From assembly GCA_002396885.1 (NCBI GenBank), contig DGXY01000103.1, forward strand, positions 1 to 45,080: a DNA stretch of 45,080 bases, read 5' to 3'. The stretch comes from Akkermansiaceae bacterium UBA5020 (GTDB lineage Bacteria > Verrucomicrobiota > Verrucomicrobiia > Verrucomicrobiales > DEV007). Below the pieces are notes generated by a model. That model had not been told where the DNA came from and did not search any database. It saw only the letters and a list, made by a program, of their open reading frames with translations. The translations under genes were made by a program, and so were the position numbers. Below, piece by piece: positions 32,844 to 39,867 of the stretch (position 1 is the first letter of the stretch; every line of letters starts with the position of its first letter).

Positions 32844-34085
32844 TCACCCCTCTACCTTTCGCGGCCGGATCATCAAGACCAGCACCACGGAAATCAGGGC
32901 CACTCCGGCGAAGGTGCCGAAGATCACATTCAAGGGCACCTTGCGATCGGTGAGCACACCGAAGACCCAGTCGGCGATTCCGCCGAAGGTCATGCTGACG
33001 AAATTCATGACGCCGTAGCCCGTCGCGCGGAGTTCGGGACGCGTGATCTGGCAGAGGATGGGCATGTTGTTGCCGTCGAAAAAACCCCAACCGATCCCGA
33101 AGAGGACGAGTCCGGCGATGGCGAGGCCAAAGGAATTCGCAGCAGGGGCATTGCCGACGCTGAAGAGCGCCGGGATGATCAAGGCCATGCCGATCGCGCT
33201 GACATAAATGCGACCGCGGTCGCTACGTTTCATCCAGCGGTCGGCGAGCCAGCCACCGAAGATCGCGGCGACGAGCGCCGCGGCCTGCCAATAGAGCGAG
33301 GCGGAGACGCCGGCCTTGCCCTGACTGATGTTGAATTCCTTCTGCAGGATCGCCGGCATCCAATCGCGCACGACCCAGGCCGCCACCGCGGGCAGGGTGA
33401 AATAGGCGACGAGAAGGAGGAAGGACCGGTTCGTGAAGAGCTCGCGCGCCGCCTGACCAACCCCGGGCTTTTCGACCACGGTCCCCGACATTTGCCGCGG
33501 CGGATTCTTGAGGAGGAAAAGCAGCGGGATCGCATAAAGAATCCCCACGAGGCCGGTCCAGTCGAAGGCGGTGCGCCAGCCGAGGGATGGCTCGTCGGCG
33601 ACATAGCCGGCAAAACCACCGATCATGACGCCGCAGTAGATCCCCATCTGATGGACTCCCACGGCGCGCGAGCGCGTTTCCCCAAGATGGAAATCGGAGA
33701 TCAGGGCGAGGGCCGCCGGGATGTAGAAGGCCTCGCTGATGCCCATGAGGGTGCGCGCCCAGAGGAGCTCGGTGTAGCTGTCGACCTGCCCCGTCCACCA
33801 CGTGATGCACGACCAAACGAAGAGACTGCCACAGATCGTGAGCCTGCGGCTGAAACGATCGGCGATGTAACCGCCGATGGGACTGAAAAGGGCGTAGACG
33901 AACTTGAACTTCCCTAACATCAACCCCCAATTCGCCTCCGACCCGATGCTGGGGATGTCGGCCATCACCGAAACCTTCATCGCCGCGATCATCTGGCGAT
34001 CGAGGTAATTCAGCAGCGCGACCGGAAAAAGCAGCAGCACCATGAGCCACGCGGTGCGCATCGCCGGAGAGGGGGAGGAATTCAT
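32844..34085 (-). CDS. Major facilitator superfamily transporter
   Basis: 413 residues from the ATG at 34085; a GTG four codons upstream is also possible. Twelve hydrophobic segments in two halves. The first begins AWLMVLLLFPVALLNYLDRQMIAAMK, with the MFS loop motif GGYIADRFSRRLTICGSLF between helices 2 and 3. The central loop includes PPRQMSGTVVEKPGVGQAARELF, and the second half repeats GGWLADRWMKRSDRGRIY. The LNYLDRQ motif suggests the organic anion/sugar-acid branch of MFS. The substrate cannot be named. It faces a leader region with a terminator-like hairpin. Confidence 0.9.
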   Translation of the reverse strand: MNSSPSPAMRTAWLMVLLLFPVALLNYLDRQMIAAMKVSVMADIPSIGSEANWGLMLGKFKFVYALFSPIGGYIADRFSRRLTICGSLFVWSCITWWTGQVDSYTELLWARTLMGISEAFYIPAALALISDFHLGETRSRAVGVHQMGIYCGVMIGGFAGYVADEPSLGWRTAFDWTGLVGILYAIPLLFLLKNPPRQMSGTVVEKPGVGQAARELFTNRSFLLLVAYFTLPAVAAWVVRDWMPAILQKEFNISQGKAGVSASLYWQAAALVAAIFGGWLADRWMKRSDRGRIYVSAIGMALIIPALFSVGNAPAANSFGLAIAGLVLFGIGWGFFDGNNMPILCQITRPELRATGYGVMNFVSMTFGGIADWVFGVLTDRKVPLNVIFGTFAGVALISVVLVLMIRPRKVEG

Positions 34086-34443
34086 AGGAGATTGCACAGG
34101 GTTTTAAGCACGTTCCCGATCCGGGGGAAAGGAAAAAGGCTGCCGGGAGCGGTCCCGGTGCGAGACGGATCGCGCCTCCCGGCCTGCAGGTCCGAGGACT
34201 GACTCTTCACGCGTGACCTTTCTTATCCACCCCGACCGGATCCAGTTCCCCTTCGGATGGTGGTCATGGGACGGTGTGGAAAGGGTCAGGGAACGATTAA
34301 CGCTTTTTACCTCCACCCTTCCTGCTGGGCCTCTCGGGGCGGTGGCGCGAGTTGCGTTGGTCAGCGGCGCCCTTATCGAATTATTTTCCACCTTTTACTC
34401 GGGTCTCCCCACAACTGTCCTACGCAACCGGCTACCCTTTGCC
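34086..34443. other. Divergent regulatory region between the MFS gene and the solenoid cassette
   Basis: 358 bases without a convincing gene. An in-frame extension of the downstream protein back to the GTG at 34213 is open but has no family-like sequence. A hairpin lies at 34142-34183, and AT-richer sequence from about 34370 to 34400 (TTATCGAATTATTTTCC) could hold a promoter for the cassette. Base composition changes across this gap. Confidence 0.5.
34135..34183 (-). terminator. Terminator-like hairpin in the MFS 5' leader
   Basis: GCCGGGAG (34142-34149) pairs perfectly with CTCCCGGC (34176-34183). On the minus strand it is followed by AGCCTTTTTCC. It sits about 57 bases before the MFS start and after any upstream minus-strand promoter, so it may attenuate that gene. 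Its internal loop is GC-rich; no known riboswitch was recognised. Confidence 0.4.
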
Positions 34444-36579
34444 ATGACGTTACACCTCCCACGCAAATCAGCTGCCGAAAAGGCTGGGAAAAATCCCAAA
34501 AATACCGCTCCAGGTGACGTGAATGAAAGTCTTTCATTGGCCTCCAACCCGCCCACTCCTCCCTCTGTGTTGGAGACACTGGCCCGCGTTGAGGCCCCCG
34601 GTGTGCGATGGCAGGTGGCGCTGAATCCCAACACACCTGAGCCCGTGCTTCATAAGCTCTGGTCACGGTTTCATCCGCTGGCCGCGCTGGAGAATCCAAT
34701 CCTCGCCTACCACACCCTTGCCACTGGAAAAAGCTTTCACGAACTCCTGCCGATCAGCGTAAAACTGGCTCTTTATGACGCCCTGCGACGAGAGGGACGG
34801 GAGGCAGAATTGGAAGATCACCTTCCCGAGACCGATCGCTGCACATGGCTTTCTTATCACTGGGGGAACAGGGAACCTCTTGATATTCCGAAGACTATTC
34901 TGAATAGCGCCGAAAGGCATCTCGCTACGGACGCTTCGATAGAGGTGCGTAAGTCAATGCTGCAACGATTGCCGGCTTCCTGTATGGAGATTTTTGCAGG
35001 GGATCCGGAGCCGGACATCCGGATCGCTCTGGCAAAGAACCTTCGCGCGGACGTCCGCGAAGGAGGGGATTCCAATCGATGGAGCCGTGTGATCGATCAA
35101 CTTTCTGCCGATCCCGAGGAGGGTGTGCGCAAGATTGTGGCCAAATGCAAGGATCTGACGCCGGAAGCCCACGAGAAACTGGCACAGGATTCATCCGTGG
35201 AAGTGCGAAAATGCCTGGCGGCGAAGGGCGACGGCAAAGCGCTGCGGGAGCAAGGGTGGCGTATGTTGATGGGCAACGGTGAAAGCATGTGCCTGTTGAT
35301 CGCCATGAACGGAGGATGCCATGAATCGGTGCGTCTTGATCTGACGGCTCACCTTAATTCAGAGATCCGTGTGAAAGCTTGGTTCCATCTGAACTTCGAG
35401 ACAGTGCTGCTCACCGACAAACTTCAACAGAGACTGGAAGACCTGCTCTGCCATTCGTTGCACGTGGATGAGAGGGTGGCCGTTGCCACGAACCCCACCA
35501 TCACGCCCCCGGTGATCCAGCGGTTGCTGGGATGCGAGGATCGCGTGACCCGCGCGCTCGCGGCCAACAAACGACTGTCAGAAGACGACCGCGCGGTGCT
35601 ACTGCGCCATGCCGACGAGGAAACGGCTGTCAACGCGATGAAAACGTCAGACTCGACTGCGCTGGTTGATTTCGGGGCAAAGCACCCGTTCGCCGCAGTG
35701 CGTGCGGTGGTGGCAGGCATGGTGGGAAGCCGTGCCGCTGAACTGCGACCACAACTCGCCGCAGATGTAAGCCTGAAGGTCTGTGAAGCCGTCCGCGCCT
35801 GCCTGATGGAAAGGCTGCGCAGCTACGATGGCAGGATCATGCGTGAAGCCTTCGCGATTCTGTCGCGCAGTCCCCATGCGAAACTTCGTGCCAAAGTGGT
35901 CGAGGACTGCCGATTGCCAGCCGATGAACTGCCACGCTTGTGCAAGGATCCGTCGGTCCTCGTCAGACTGGCGGTTCTCAAGTATAAGACAGGTAGGGTC
36001 GAGGGACATCTGGGTCTCTTGGATCACAAGCGGACCAGTGTCCGGGTCAGCGCTGCTGAGCTTGTTTTGCGCTCTTGGCATCGCGACGTCAGTTCGAAGT
36101 TGGACGAGAAGGTTGCTTCAGACCCTTCCCCCAAGGTTCGCAAAGTGGCGGCATCCTCGTCAGTCACGAGCCTCAAGGTCCTGGAAAAACTCATCCGAGA
36201 TGAGTCCCCTGAGGTTCAGTTGGCTTTGGTCAAGAGAGAGACTCCGCGAACCCACAACTGCCTCCTCAAGAGGCTAGCGCACACAGGCAACCAGGGAAAA
36301 CCCGAGAGCTTATCAGCCCTGACGACCAGCCTGAACCCTTATCGCCGTGCGGTGGCAGCCGGTGTTTACCGAGCGGGCAAAAGAAGGCTCCGAAAACTGG
36401 CGGCCGACAAGTGCTGGTATGTGCGTGCGATGACGGCGAAGAACGGTCATGATCTTGAGCCGAGTCTGCTGACCAAGCTGATGGAGGATCCGCATCCGAT
36501 CGTGCGTGAACAGGCGCAAAAGCGCATGGCAAAGAATTGGCAACAGTTTCCCAGACTTACGAACGGAGGCAGGCCATGA
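34444..36579 (+). CDS. LRV/HEAT-like repeat solenoid protein, cassette gene 1
   Basis: 711 residues from the ATG at 34444. No catalytic domain recognised. Much of the protein is built of short helical repeats with the pattern D-x-x-x-x-VR-x-x-x-A-x-N ... L-x-x-L-x-x-D, for example DASIEVRKSMLQRLP, DPEPDIRIALAKNL, DSSVEVRKCLAAKG, VDERVAVATNPTITPPVIQRLL, DPSVLVRLAVLKY, DPSPKVRKVAASSSVTSLKVLEKLI, DKCWYVRAMTAKNGHDLEPSLLTKLMEDPHPIVREQ. This resembles leucine-rich-repeat variant (LRV) and HEAT solenoids, which bind proteins. There is no signal peptide, so it is probably cytosolic. Its TGA overlaps the MoxR start. Likely the recognition or substrate-binding partner of the ATPase (inference). Codon use is less C/G-biased than in neighbours. 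Confidence 0.82.
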   Translation: MTLHLPRKSAAEKAGKNPKNTAPGDVNESLSLASNPPTPPSVLETLARVEAPGVRWQVALNPNTPEPVLHKLWSRFHPLAALENPILAYHTLATGKSFHELLPISVKLALYDALRREGREAELEDHLPETDRCTWLSYHWGNREPLDIPKTILNSAERHLATDASIEVRKSMLQRLPASCMEIFAGDPEPDIRIALAKNLRADVREGGDSNRWSRVIDQLSADPEEGVRKIVAKCKDLTPEAHEKLAQDSSVEVRKCLAAKGDGKALREQGWRMLMGNGESMCLLIAMNGGCHESVRLDLTAHLNSEIRVKAWFHLNFETVLLTDKLQQRLEDLLCHSLHVDERVAVATNPTITPPVIQRLLGCEDRVTRALAANKRLSEDDRAVLLRHADEETAVNAMKTSDSTALVDFGAKHPFAAVRAVVAGMVGSRAAELRPQLAADVSLKVCEAVRACLMERLRSYDGRIMREAFAILSRSPHAKLRAKVVEDCRLPADELPRLCKDPSVLVRLAVLKYKTGRVEGHLGLLDHKRTSVRVSAAELVLRSWHRDVSSKLDEKVASDPSPKVRKVAASSSVTSLKVLEKLIRDESPEVQLALVKRETPRTHNCLLKRLAHTGNQGKPESLSALTTSLNPYRRAVAAGVYRAGKRRLRKLAADKCWYVRAMTAKNGHDLEPSLLTKLMEDPHPIVREQAQKRMAKNWQQFPRLTNGGRP

Positions 36580-37577
36580 CACCCGCTCAACTGCAATCCG
36601 AACTCTCAACGATCACAGGCCACGGCTTGATGCGCTCGGTCATGATCTGGGGACCACCCGGAGTCGGGAAGTCCGCTATTGTGGCCCAGGTGGCCGAACG
36701 TCATTCCTTACAACTGGTGGATCTGCGCCTGAGTCAGCTTGCACCGACGGATCTACGGGGACTACCGGTGGCTGATGGCAAGGTTTCACGCTGGCTGCCG
36801 CCAGAGTTCCTGCCGAACGATGGGAAGGGGGTTCTGTTTCTTGATGAACTTAACATGGCGCCGCCCGCCCTCCAGGGAATCGCGCAGCAACTCATCCTCA
36901 ATCGGCGCGTGGGAAAATATGAGGTCCCTGAAGGCTGGTTTGTCTGGGCTGCCGGCAATCGAAAGGAGGATCGGGCAGCCGTGTATGACATGCCCACACC
37001 GCTGGCCAACCGCTTTCTGCATTACCAAGTGGAACCGCACTTCGACAGCTTTCGCACCTGGGCGGGGGGCAACGGCATTCACGAGCAGGTGCTGGCCTTT
37101 CTCGCTTTCAGACCAGGGCTGCTGCACAAGCCTGATGGTCGAAATCCTGCATGGCCCTCCTGCCGCTCGTGGGAGATGGCCTCCGAACTGCACGAGAGAG
37201 CGATGGGCATCGCAGCCGCGGTTGGGGATGGAGCGGCCGCGGAATTCGAAGCGTTCTGCAAGCTCTATTCACAACTGCCGGATATCGAGGCGGTGCTGCA
37301 GGGACGCGGCGGAAAGATCAAGTTTCCAGCCGAACCTTCGTTGCGTTATGCCGTGGTGATCGGCTTGAGCACTCGTGCCGTCACGGAAGAGGCTATTCGC
37401 AATAGCTTTGGCTGGGTCGTCGAAAAGGCCAGCGCAGAGTGGTGCCAGCTCTTCATTCACAGCATCCATGACCGTGCCGCCGGGCGCGGCCATACCGGAC
37501 TTCTGGCGGCGCTGCTCACGAGCGAGCCACGCATGAAGCGTTTTCTCAAACATCTCATGACCGATGGAGCCTCATGA
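36576..37577 (+). CDS. MoxR-type AAA+ ATPase, cassette gene 2
   Basis: 333 residues from the ATG at 36576, preceded by GGAGG at 36565-36569. Walker A GPPGVGKS at 26-33, Walker B VLFLDELN with Asp90-Glu91, sensor-1 Asn128 in WAAGNRKED, and a likely arginine finger Arg146 in PTPLANRF. These are the MoxR-family landmarks, including the lid helices after residue 190. MoxR ATPases act as chaperone-like remodelers with VWA-domain partners. The start overlaps the solenoid gene and its stop overlaps the VWA gene, so the three proteins are produced together. It is the only MoxR gene in the window; the Bat operon at 24.2-30.9 kb has none beside it. Confidence 0.93.
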   Translation: MTPAQLQSELSTITGHGLMRSVMIWGPPGVGKSAIVAQVAERHSLQLVDLRLSQLAPTDLRGLPVADGKVSRWLPPEFLPNDGKGVLFLDELNMAPPALQGIAQQLILNRRVGKYEVPEGWFVWAAGNRKEDRAAVYDMPTPLANRFLHYQVEPHFDSFRTWAGGNGIHEQVLAFLAFRPGLLHKPDGRNPAWPSCRSWEMASELHERAMGIAAAVGDGAAAEFEAFCKLYSQLPDIEAVLQGRGGKIKFPAEPSLRYAVVIGLSTRAVTEEAIRNSFGWVVEKASAEWCQLFIHSIHDRAAGRGHTGLLAALLTSEPRMKRFLKHLMTDGAS

Positions 37578-38710
37578 TGAATGCGGAAGACAAGATCTCC
37601 GCCTGCATTCTCCGCGTGCGCCGGAAGGCGCCTTTCTTTGGCTCATTGGCTCTGTTTTTGGAACAGGTGCTGGACGAGCAGGTGGTCACCGCCTGCACCG
37701 ATGGCAGGGAGGTTCGGTTCAATCCAACGTTTGTTGAGTCGCTGGCACCGGCCGAACTCGACGCGGTGATGATCCACGAAATTCTGCACGCCGCGCTCCT
37801 GCACATTCCGCGACGTCGGGAACGCGATCCACACCTTTGGAACGTGGCCGCCGACATCGTCGTGAATGGAATCATTCTCAAGCAGAAGGGACTCCTCCTC
37901 CCGCTCAATCCATGCATCGATGCCAGCCTGGAGAATTACGAAGTCGAGGAGGTTTACGAAATCCTGCTTAAACGTGCCGATCAAAAGACCATCACGTGGA
38001 TCGGCGCAGATCTCCTTTCAAGCGGTGAAGGCGAAGTCGTTTCCGAGAGTGAAATGCGGGAAATGGAAGCGCACTGGAAGCAGGCATGGCACCAGGCAGT
38101 CGCCCTTTCGCAGTCGTTTGGACAGGGCAGCGTTCCCCAGGAAGTGTTGCGGCACATGGAAAACATCATCGATCCATTGCTGGACTGGCGCAGTCTGCTG
38201 TGGCGATTCATGGTGCGCACACCGGTCGATTTTACCGAGTTCGACCGGCGTCTGATCGGGCGCGGCATTTATCTGGAATCGTTGGCAGGTGAAGCCGTTT
38301 CCGTGCGCATCGCCGTGGACACGAGTGGATCGATCGATTCTAAGAGTTTATCGCAATTCCTCGCCGAGCTTCGCGAAATTCTTCGGCTGTATCCGCACCT
38401 TGATGCGCAACTTTTTTATGCCGATGCGGCCCTGTATGGGCCCTTTGATTTGGATGAAGAATCGCTCACCAAACCCGTGGGAGGCGGCGGAACTTCCTTT
38501 GAACCTTTTTTCGAGCGCATGCATGAGGAAATTGATTCCGGTGGCAACACCGTGCTCCTCTATCTGACGGACGGACACGGAACCTTCCCAAAACAGCCTC
38601 CGACCCTACCCGTGCTGTGGATCGTCACTCCCGGCGGACTGGACAGCAGGCGTTTTCCTTTCGGCACGGTGGCCCGATTCACATCTAATCAACAAAACAC
38701 AAGTGCATGA
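37574..38710 (+). CDS. HExxH metallopeptidase-like plus VWA protein (DUF2201-type), cassette gene 3
   Basis: 378 residues. The N-terminal putative metallopeptidase domain has HEILH at 68-72 followed by a nearby His77 and NVAADIVVNGII (about 90-101), as in DUF2201 proteins. The C-terminal VWA-like domain begins VRIAVDTSGSIDS with the MIDAS motif DTSGS at 249-253, then GGGGTSFEPFF and YLTDGHGTFP supplying further metal contacts. No signal peptide. Overlaps the MoxR stop as ATGATGA. MoxR-DUF2201 pairs are common; the added solenoid protein upstream makes this a three-part module. Whether HExxH is a working protease is unknown. Confidence 0.9.
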   Translation: MMNAEDKISACILRVRRKAPFFGSLALFLEQVLDEQVVTACTDGREVRFNPTFVESLAPAELDAVMIHEILHAALLHIPRRRERDPHLWNVAADIVVNGIILKQKGLLLPLNPCIDASLENYEVEEVYEILLKRADQKTITWIGADLLSSGEGEVVSESEMREMEAHWKQAWHQAVALSQSFGQGSVPQEVLRHMENIIDPLLDWRSLLWRFMVRTPVDFTEFDRRLIGRGIYLESLAGEAVSVRIAVDTSGSIDSKSLSQFLAELREILRLYPHLDAQLFYADAALYGPFDLDEESLTKPVGGGGTSFEPFFERMHEEIDSGGNTVLLYLTDGHGTFPKQPPTLPVLWIVTPGGLDSRRFPFGTVARFTSNQQNTSA

Positions 38711-38719
38711 GACGAACCA

Positions 38720-38896
38720 ATGGACCAGGAATGTGCCTGCCGGATCGTCGAAGATTGTGGTGCCATGGGCGACGATAAAATCAAAAGCCTGTGGGAGCAC
38801 TTGGTGAAGGAATGCGTCGTCAGACCGCATTCAGTTCATGGTCCGGATCATTGGAGAAAGGTGGAGCGATCTGGTTTGCTGTTGGCGCACTGTTGA
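38720..38896 (+). pseudogene. 58-codon ORF resembling the start of a small HD-superfamily hydrolase
   Basis: Begins at an ATG 9 bases after the VWA stop and ends at a TGA at 38894-38896. Its middle reads VVRPHSVHGPDHWRKVERSGLLLA, which resembles the N-terminal HGxxHWxRVxxxGLxLA block of small HD-domain proteins. The rest of such a protein (the HD dipeptide and later helices) is absent in all forward frames. It is either a truncated relic marking the end of the cassette or a very small fourth gene. Sequence after it returns to the GC-rich style of the host. Confidence 0.45.
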
Positions 38897-39105
38897 CGTT
38901 TTCGGCGCGGTGATGATCGTGCCCCCCTCCGACCCCGGGCCTTCGGCGGGAAGGGAGCCGAGGGGTTGAAAAAGCAAATCCTTAGCAGTTCGTGGGTCCG
39001 GGAGGCTGCCGTGGAGATTCCTCTGCCGATTACCCTTCCCAGCTTGCTCCACCGCAAGAAAGATTGCGCTTTGTCCGGCGGGCACGTTCTGCTAAAGGTG
39101 CGGTC
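38897..39105. other. Gap after the cassette
   Basis: No gene, hairpin or repeat recognised. GC-rich with host-like composition from about 38900, so the right-hand edge of the foreign-looking cassette probably lies here. No tRNA or obvious attachment-site duplication is seen. Confidence 0.5.
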
Positions 39106-39846
39106 ATGAAATTTCCCCACGCCCTCTGTTTGCTGCCTCTGCTCTCCCTTGCCGCAGGCCCACTCCATGCCCAGGAAACCGCGCCCGCCCCGGTCGCGAC
39201 GGACGGAGGGGATAAACTCCTCCGCATCCAGGTCGAGTGGGTCGAGGTGGAGGCGCTTCAGATGACCGAGCTCCTCCGCGAGGGCGCGGCGTCCGACACC
39301 GCCCTGCGTGAGTCCTTACAGAAGCTGATCGAAGACCGCGACGCCACCCTTGTCGAAACCGCGCTCGTGACCGCCCGCAGCGGCCAGCGGGCCAAGGTCG
39401 AATCGATCCACGAGCACATCTACCCGACCGGATTCCAGGCCCCCGAGGTGATCAATCCCGAGGGAGAGAAGGGCTCGAAGACGGTCCTGATCCTGCCACA
39501 CCCGACTGCCTTTGAAACCCGCAATCTCGGGGTGACGCTTGAAGTCGATCCCGTCCTCGGTGCCGATGGAAAAACGATCGACCTGAACCTTGCACCCGAG
39601 CTGGTCTACCTCGTCGGCGAACAGTCCTGGGCCGAATACGAAGGCGACCTCGGCACCAGCTCGACCCGGACTCCCTCGATCTACACCGCCAAGACGACCA
39701 CCCAGGTCGCGACCACCGATGGCGAGTATTGCCTCCTCAGCGCCCAGTCTCCGCAGAATGTGGAAACCGGGATGACCGATGGCAGCCGCAAGCTGATGGC
39801 CTTCGTGCGGGTCGATGTGGTTTCGGTGAGCCCTCCGGCGAAGTGA
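39106..39846 (+). CDS. Exported protein with secretin-like C-domain similarity, function unknown
   Basis: 246 residues from the ATG at 39106. Sec signal MKFPHALCLLPLLSLAAGPLHAQE. The mature part begins LLRIQVEWVEVEALQMTELL, the type of beta-strand that opens the secretin core, and ends with strands VTLEVDPVLGADGKTIDLNLAPELVYLVGE and ATTDGEYCLLSAQSP...LMAFVRVDVVSV, which mimic the conserved secretin C-domain (with VATTDGEYCLLSAQ at the place of DGxTxxLGGL). At 246 residues it is far too short for a pore-forming secretin and has no N-domains. It lies 21 bases upstream of the HyuA-HyuB gene. Similar small proteins occur in this phylum, but I know of no assigned function. Confidence 0.75.
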   Translation: MKFPHALCLLPLLSLAAGPLHAQETAPAPVATDGGDKLLRIQVEWVEVEALQMTELLREGAASDTALRESLQKLIEDRDATLVETALVTARSGQRAKVESIHEHIYPTGFQAPEVINPEGEKGSKTVLILPHPTAFETRNLGVTLEVDPVLGADGKTIDLNLAPELVYLVGEQSWAEYEGDLGTSSTRTPSIYTAKTTTQVATTDGEYCLLSAQSPQNVETGMTDGSRKLMAFVRVDVVSVSPPAK

Positions 39847-39867
39847 GCCAAGATTCTGGTCGACCCC

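Noticed and set aside
34213..34443. N-terminal extension of the solenoid protein from the GTG at 34213
   Set aside because: The added 77 residues show no repeat pattern or conserved feature, and the ATG at 34444 begins a typical polar N-terminus. Kept as a low-probability alternative.
37574..38710. Membership of the cassette VWA gene in the Bat system
   Set aside because: It lacks membrane segments and has an N-terminal HExxH domain instead, so it belongs with the adjacent MoxR in a separate module.
38897..39105. Attachment site or tRNA at the right edge of the cassette
   Set aside because: No tRNA arms and no direct repeat shared with the left edge (34086-34443) could be found by eye.
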